A DNA stretch of 41,600 bases, taken from contig NZ_SVEV01000030.1 of NCBI RefSeq assembly GCF_015057185.1, positions 1 through 41,600 of the forward strand, given 5' to 3'. Positions 37,319-41,600 of the stretch are shown in pieces. Under the pieces are notes generated by a model that ran no database searches, was not told the origin of the DNA, and saw only the letters and a program-made list of their open reading frames with translations. Position 1 is the first letter of the stretch; each line of letters starts with the position of its first letter. Source of the stretch: Pseudobutyrivibrio sp. (GTDB lineage Bacteria > Bacillota > Clostridia > Lachnospirales > Lachnospiraceae). The position numbers and the translations under genes were made by a program.

Positions 37319-39622
37319 TTAGCCTCTAGGTCTTTCTACATCGATAATTGACTCAACCTGCTTGATTTTCTCAACAAGTGATCTAAGCTGCTCGCGACTC
37401 TGTGTACCAAATTTGATGGTGATGGTAGCAACGCCCTGCTTGCTAGTTTTGGAATGAATAGAGTCGATATCGATTTCTCTTTCAGTAAATATTCTAGTGA
37501 TGTCAACCAAAAGTCCTGTTCGGTTGTTTCCATAAATATTAATCTCAGTTAGGTATACGCCACCACGTTTTCCTTCTTCAGTAGCATCCTGAGCCCATTC
37601 TGCCTCGATAAGTCGCTCTTTCTCGAAATCAGGCAGATTTATCATATTAATACAGTCTGTTCTGTGAATAGAAACACCACGTCCTCTTGTAACAAATCCA
37701 ACGATTTCGTCACCAGGTACTGGGTTACAGCATTTTGAAAAACGTACAGAAACGTCGTATAAACCACTAACTGTAATACCATTCTTTGACTTTGGTTTGA
37801 TTTTTTCGCCGTTCCCTGAGTGCTCTGCAAGAACCTCTGCGTCAGTAACCTTGACTGGGTGATCCTTTTGGTAGGCTGCATACATACGATTGATTATAGC
37901 ACCTTCTTTGATGGCACCCTGTCCAACGGCTGCAAGAGTATCTTCCCAGCTGTGGAAACCATATTTATTCTTGATAAGCTCTTGATAACGAGGCTTATTA
38001 ATCTCACCTATATCAATGCCCTTTTGCTTGGCAGAATTAATAATTAATTCCTTGCCCTTTGCAATATTCTCATCCTTAGACTGAGATCTGAACCATTGAT
38101 TGATTTTGTTTTTGGCCTGAGATGATTTGACAATGCTGAGCCAATCACGGCTAGGGCCATTTGTATTCTGAGATGTAACAATCTCAATTCTGTCACCATT
38201 TTGGATGACATAATCAATAGGCACGAGTTTGCCGTTTACTTTGGCACCAATCATACGATTTCCTACTGCTGAATGAATAGCGTAGGCAAAATCGATAGGT
38301 GTGGAACCATTAGGCAAGTTTTTAACATCACCGGATGGAGTAAAGCAAAATACTGTATCCGAGAATAAATTTAAATCTGATTTTAATAAAGATGAAAACT
38401 CCTTGTTATCAGAGATTTCCTGCTGCCACTCTAGTATCTCGCGGAGCCAAGAAAGCTTTTCTTCCTCGCCTACTACTGTAGAGCCCTCTCCACTCTCCTT
38501 GTATTTCCAGTGGGCAGCGATACCGTATTCACTGGTGCGGTGCATCTCATAGGTACGAATCTGAATCTCAAATGGCGCACCATTAGGACCGATAACTGTG
38601 GTATGCAAAGACTGATACATATTAGGCTTTGGCATAGCAATATAGTCCTTGAAGCGTCCAGGGATAGGTGTGTACATCTCATGGATAACGCCAAGGGCTG
38701 CATAACAATCCTTTATGGAATCAACGATAATACGAACTGCAAACAAATCGTATATCTGATCAATGGTCTTGTTTTGATTGACCATCTTTTTATAAATGCT
38801 AAAGAAATGCTTTGCACGACCATAAACGTCAGCTTTGATTTCTGCTGCCTTGATGTGCTTTGCAACGTCAGTTACCAATGAATTGATGTATTCGGTACGC
38901 TGACTCTTTCTAAGTGCTATTTTTTCAACCAGGTCGTAATAGGCATCTGGCTCTAAATACTTAAGTGATAAGTCATCAAGCTCTATTTTGACCTTGCTGA
39001 TACCAAGACGCTGAGCAAGTGGAGCATAAATCTCCATTGTCTCCTTTGCCTTTTCCTTTTGCTTCTCAGGTCGCATGTACTTTAAAGTACGCATATTGTG
39101 AAGTCTATCCGCAAGCTTAATAAGAATGACACGAATATCCTTTGCCATTGCAAGGAACATTTTTCGCAAATTCTCAGCCTGAATCTCGACTTTATCAGCA
39201 TCATAGTTCAACTGTCCCAATTTGGTAACGCCATCAACAAGCTCTGCTACTTCTTCTGAGAACTCCTGGGCAATTTCTTCCTTAGTGCAGATGGTGTCCT
39301 CCACAACATCATGAAGAAGGCCTGCTACTATTGTCTCTTTGTCTAGCTCCAAATCTGCAAGAATAATAGCCACACAAAGTGGATGGATAATATAAGGCTC
39401 TCCAGATTTACGACACTGGCCCTCATGGGCATTTCTGGCAACCATATATCCCTTTTCAATCATGGAAATATCAGCATTTGGATGATATTTGCGAACTCTG
39501 TCAATAAGCTCCCTGTATAATTCGTCTGGGTCAACAAAATCTGCTGTAGCGATAACACCATGGTTTTCAATGCCAATTTTGTTCTCAAGCTGCTCTAATT
39601 CATTTTCTGTATGAATAGCCAT
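37319..39622 (-). CDS. relA: Bifunctional (p)ppGpp synthetase/hydrolase (RelA/SpoT, Rel)
   Basis: 767 residues, standard Rel length. The hydrolase domain has IIHPLCVAIILADLELD and LLHDVVEDT (HD motif near residue 104) and looks intact. The synthetase domain has GRAKHFFSIYKKM, YDLFAVRIIV and GRFKDYIAMPKPNMYQSLHT; RFKD is the form found in bifunctional enzymes. TGS (VFCFTPSGDVKNLPNG), the zinc-finger/helical region (KCCNPVPGDEIVGF) and a C-terminal ACT domain follow. It controls the stringent response. It heads the operon relA-MBL-hemZ-hisS. ATG 39622 has SD AAAGGCGG. Confidence 0.97.
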   Translation of the reverse strand: MAIHTENELEQLENKIGIENHGVIATADFVDPDELYRELIDRVRKYHPNADISMIEKGYMVARNAHEGQCRKSGEPYIIHPLCVAIILADLELDKETIVAGLLHDVVEDTICTKEEIAQEFSEEVAELVDGVTKLGQLNYDADKVEIQAENLRKMFLAMAKDIRVILIKLADRLHNMRTLKYMRPEKQKEKAKETMEIYAPLAQRLGISKVKIELDDLSLKYLEPDAYYDLVEKIALRKSQRTEYINSLVTDVAKHIKAAEIKADVYGRAKHFFSIYKKMVNQNKTIDQIYDLFAVRIIVDSIKDCYAALGVIHEMYTPIPGRFKDYIAMPKPNMYQSLHTTVIGPNGAPFEIQIRTYEMHRTSEYGIAAHWKYKESGEGSTVVGEEEKLSWLREILEWQQEISDNKEFSSLLKSDLNLFSDTVFCFTPSGDVKNLPNGSTPIDFAYAIHSAVGNRMIGAKVNGKLVPIDYVIQNGDRIEIVTSQNTNGPSRDWLSIVKSSQAKNKINQWFRSQSKDENIAKGKELIINSAKQKGIDIGEINKPRYQELIKNKYGFHSWEDTLAAVGQGAIKEGAIINRMYAAYQKDHPVKVTDAEVLAEHSGNGEKIKPKSKNGITVSGLYDVSVRFSKCCNPVPGDEIVGFVTRGRGVSIHRTDCINMINLPDFEKERLIEAEWAQDATEEGKRGGVYLTEINIYGNNRTGLLVDITRIFTEREIDIDSIHSKTSKQGVATITIKFGTQSREQLRSLVEKIKQVESIIDVERPRG

Positions 39623-39658
39623 GATTTCACCGCCTTTCCCATAAAATTTTTATTAAAC

Positions 39659-39687
39659 ATTATATAATTTAACAGGGGAAAATGCAA
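39659..39687 (-). promoter_or_regulatory. Promoter of the relA operon
   Basis: TTGCAT (39682-39687) and TATAAT (39659-39664) with a 17-bp spacer on the minus strand, about 35 bp upstream of the ATG. Confidence 0.75.
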
Positions 39688-39781
39688 TAATACTAATGAA
39701 CTTAAATTCCATGATTTATAGGCAATTTTTCAAATACATGCTTTTCTAGACTATGTTTCGTCTGTACAAAACCACATTTTT

Positions 39782-39810
39782 TTGATATCATTACTCTGTT
39801 TGATTATTAG
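39782..39810 (+). promoter_or_regulatory. Promoter of the ABC-F gene
   Basis: TTGATA (39782-39787) and TATTAG (39805-39810) with a 17-bp spacer. The 250-bp gap to relA otherwise shows only AT-rich sequence and the divergent relA promoter. Confidence 0.55.
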
Positions 39811-39851
39811 TTGGACTTCATTGGCTTGCCTTGTTTTCCAACTTGTTTTTT
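39810..39851 (+). promoter_or_regulatory. Possible attenuator in the ABC-F leader
   Basis: GTTGGA (39810-39815) pairs with TCCAAC (39837-39842) and is followed by TTGTTTTTTT. The stem is weak and its start coincides with the predicted promoter end, so only a fraction of transcripts might include it. No leader peptide is visible. Confidence 0.35.
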
Positions 39852-39872
39852 TGTATAGAGAAAGGAAGTTAA

Positions 39873-41513
39873 ATGATTCAAGCAAATAACGTCACTCTTC
39901 GATTTGGCAAAAAGGCTCTTTTCGAAGAAGTTAATATCAAATTTACTGAGGGTAACTGCTACGGTATCATTGGTGCTAACGGTGCTGGTAAATCTACATT
40001 CTTAAAGATTTTATCTGGTCAGTTAGAGCCTACTAGCGGTGAAATTACAATGAGCCCTGGCAACAGACTTTCATTCTTAGAGCAGGATCACTTTAAATAT
40101 GATGAGTTCACAGCTCTTGATACTGTTATCATGGGTAACCAGCGTCTTTACGATATCATGAAGGAAAAGGACGCTATTTATATGAAGGAAGATTTTTCTG
40201 ATGAGGACGGTATCCGTGCTGCTGAGTTAGAGTCAGAGTTTGCAGAGATGGATGGTTGGAATGCAGAATCTGATGCTGCTACTCTTCTTAACGGACTCGG
40301 CGTAGACACAGAGTACCACTACACACAGATGTCTGAGCTTCCTGGTGCTTTAAAGGTCAAAATCCTTCTTGCTAGAGCACTTTTCGGTTCACCAGATGTT
40401 CTTCTTCTCGATGAGCCTACAAACCACTTAGATTTAGACGCTATCGGTTGGTTAGAGGAGTTCCTTATCAACTTTGAAAATACAGTTATCGTTGTATCCC
40501 ATGACCGTTATTTCTTAAATAAGGTTTGTACACATACAGCAGATATTGATTATGGCAAGATTCAGCTTTACGCTGGTAACTATGATTTCTGGTATCAGTC
40601 ATCACAGCTCATTATTCAGCAGCGTAAGGAAGCTAATAAGAAAAAGGAAGAGCAAATCAAGGAATTACAGGAGTTCATTCAGAGATTCTCTGCTAACGCT
40701 TCTAAGTCAAAGCAGGCTACATCTCGTAAGCGTGCTCTTGAAAAGATTCAGCTTGATGACATTCGTCCATCTAGCCGTAAATACCCATACATCGATTTCA
40801 GACCAGCTCGTGAAATCGGAAACGAAGTTCTTTCAGTTGAAAACCTTACAAAGACAATTGATGGCGAGTTAATTCTTGACCACCTTTCATTCAATGTAGG
40901 ACGTGAGGATAAAATTGCTTTAGTTGGTTCAAACGAAAAGGCAAAGACAGTATTATTCCAGATTCTTGCTGGAGAAATGGAGCCAGACGAAGGAAGCTAC
41001 AAGTGGGGCGTTACAACTTCACAGTCATACTTCCCTAAGGACAATACAGAAATCTTTAACACAGATCTTCTTATTGTTGACTGGCTTACACAGTTCTCTG
41101 AGATTAAGGATGCTACTTATGTACGTGGTTTCCTTGGCCGTATGCTTTTCGCTGGTGATGACGGCGCTAAGAAAATGAAGGTATTATCCGGTGGTGAAAA
41201 AGTTCGTGTTCTTCTTTCACGTATGATGATTGAAAACTCTAACGTTCTCATGCTTGATGAGCCTACTGACCACTTAGATATGGAATCAATCACAGCACTT
41301 AATACTGGTCTCCAGAAGTTCTCAGGTGTTATCATCTTCTCTTCTCGTGACCACGAAATCGTACAGACAACAGCAAATCGTATCATCGAAATTCTTCCTA
41401 ACGGACAGATGATCGATAAGATGACAACATACGATGAGTACCTTGAATCAGACGAAATGGCTCGTAAGCGTACAGTACTTGAGCTTTCATCTGATGAACT
41501 TGAGGATGACTAA
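39873..41513 (+). CDS. ABC-F family ATPase (YbiT/YkpA type)
   Basis: A 546-residue cytoplasmic protein with two ATPase domains and no membrane segment, probably a ribosome-associated factor. Domain 1 has Walker A GANGAGKST near 35 and Walker B VLLLDEPTNHLDL, but its signature reads SELPGALKVK instead of LSGGE. The linker has the family pattern FIQRFSANASKSKQATSRKR near 265-285. Domain 2 has a damaged Walker A (GSNEKAKT) and H-loop (SSRDHE instead of SHDRE) but an intact signature LSGGEKVRVLL and Walker B LMLDEPTDHLD. SD AAAGGAAG precedes ATG 39873. Strong codon bias suggests high expression. Antibiotic resistance by ribosome protection is not indicated by the domain plan. Confidence 0.93.
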   Translation: MIQANNVTLRFGKKALFEEVNIKFTEGNCYGIIGANGAGKSTFLKILSGQLEPTSGEITMSPGNRLSFLEQDHFKYDEFTALDTVIMGNQRLYDIMKEKDAIYMKEDFSDEDGIRAAELESEFAEMDGWNAESDAATLLNGLGVDTEYHYTQMSELPGALKVKILLARALFGSPDVLLLDEPTNHLDLDAIGWLEEFLINFENTVIVVSHDRYFLNKVCTHTADIDYGKIQLYAGNYDFWYQSSQLIIQQRKEANKKKEEQIKELQEFIQRFSANASKSKQATSRKRALEKIQLDDIRPSSRKYPYIDFRPAREIGNEVLSVENLTKTIDGELILDHLSFNVGREDKIALVGSNEKAKTVLFQILAGEMEPDEGSYKWGVTTSQSYFPKDNTEIFNTDLLIVDWLTQFSEIKDATYVRGFLGRMLFAGDDGAKKMKVLSGGEKVRVLLSRMMIENSNVLMLDEPTDHLDMESITALNTGLQKFSGVIIFSSRDHEIVQTTANRIIEILPNGQMIDKMTTYDEYLESDEMARKRTVLELSSDELEDD

Positions 41514-41528
41514 AATAAAGCACAATCA

Positions 41529-41553
41529 AAACCACCGGCTTAGCCGGTGGTTT
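41529..41553 (+). terminator. Terminator after the ABC-F gene
   Basis: A perfect 11-bp stem, AAACCACCGGC-TTA-GCCGGTGGTTT, then GTTCT. It follows the stop by 15 nt. Confidence 0.85.
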
Positions 41554-41558
41554 GTTCT

Positions 41559-41573
41559 AGCCCTATAAGGGCT
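41559..41573 (+). other. Second hairpin at the right edge, possible IS200/IS605-type end
   Basis: AGCCC-TATAA-GGGCT forms a small stem a few bases after the terminator, and a third pairing AGTC/GACT lies in the last 15 bases. A row of short hairpins like this is seen at ends of IS200/IS605-family elements, but no transposase is within the window and ordinary terminator debris is just as possible. Confidence 0.3.
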
Positions 41574-41600
41574 TGTTACCGGCACTGGAGTCTAAAGACT

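Overview
The window looks like chromosomal DNA of a low-GC, anaerobic, probably motile Firmicute, most likely a Lachnospiraceae of the Butyrivibrio/Pseudobutyrivibrio/Roseburia type. I infer this from gene content and protein style, not from a database search: pyruvate:ferredoxin oxidoreductase, a large ferredoxin/flavin oxidoreductase beside HypB, HemZ, a bifunctional RelA/SpoT, a chemoreceptor, two c-di-GMP enzymes and a sortase-anchored adhesin with an acidic N-terminus. No rRNA, tRNA, CRISPR array, phage gene or intact transposase was seen.

Layout. 1-2264 (minus): 5' part of the PFOR gene, cut by the window edge. 2545-4168 (plus): guaB with a consensus promoter and a long 3' hairpin. 4180-5812 (minus): an AT-rich two-gene insert, a possible LXG/WXG-like type VII secretion effector followed by a small lipoprotein that could be its partner or immunity protein. 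5994-9785 (minus): an amino-acid uptake operon (binding lipoprotein, permease, ATPase, PutP-type Na+ symporter). 9903-10895: membrane-anchored alpha/beta hydrolase. 11064-14579 (minus): hypB and a 928-residue Fe-S/FAD oxidoreductase. 14765-17131 (minus): a sensor-kinase-like protein with two periplasmic-binding-type domains whose phospho-acceptor histidine is replaced by asparagine. 17459-24069: cell-surface locus (secreted transglutaminase-like protein, sortase, 1695-residue anchored adhesin). 24280-31951: glyA, a GGDEF-EAL protein, ilvE, then divergently a 7TM-EAL protein and a flavin-reductase-like protein. 32113-33768: chemoreceptor. 33999-39622 (minus): relA/spoT - MBL hydrolase - hemZ - hisS operon. 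39873-41513 (plus): an ABC-F ATPase with one degenerate ATP site, then hairpins at the right edge.

Most notable unexplained structure: five long intergenic hairpins (4091-4168, 10919-11014, 18308-18398, 31965-32061, 33913-33964) share a conserved core, a GTTACGCTCTCAAGCC-like 5' half and a GAGCTTGATAACTA-like 3' half, inside outer stems that differ in sequence at every copy yet remain paired. They sit at gene ends or, in one case, in the leader of the hydrolase gene. They look like a dispersed family of structured RNA/terminator elements that I do not recognise. A second signal is a shared promoter-plus-leader module upstream of hypB and of the histidine-less sensor protein.
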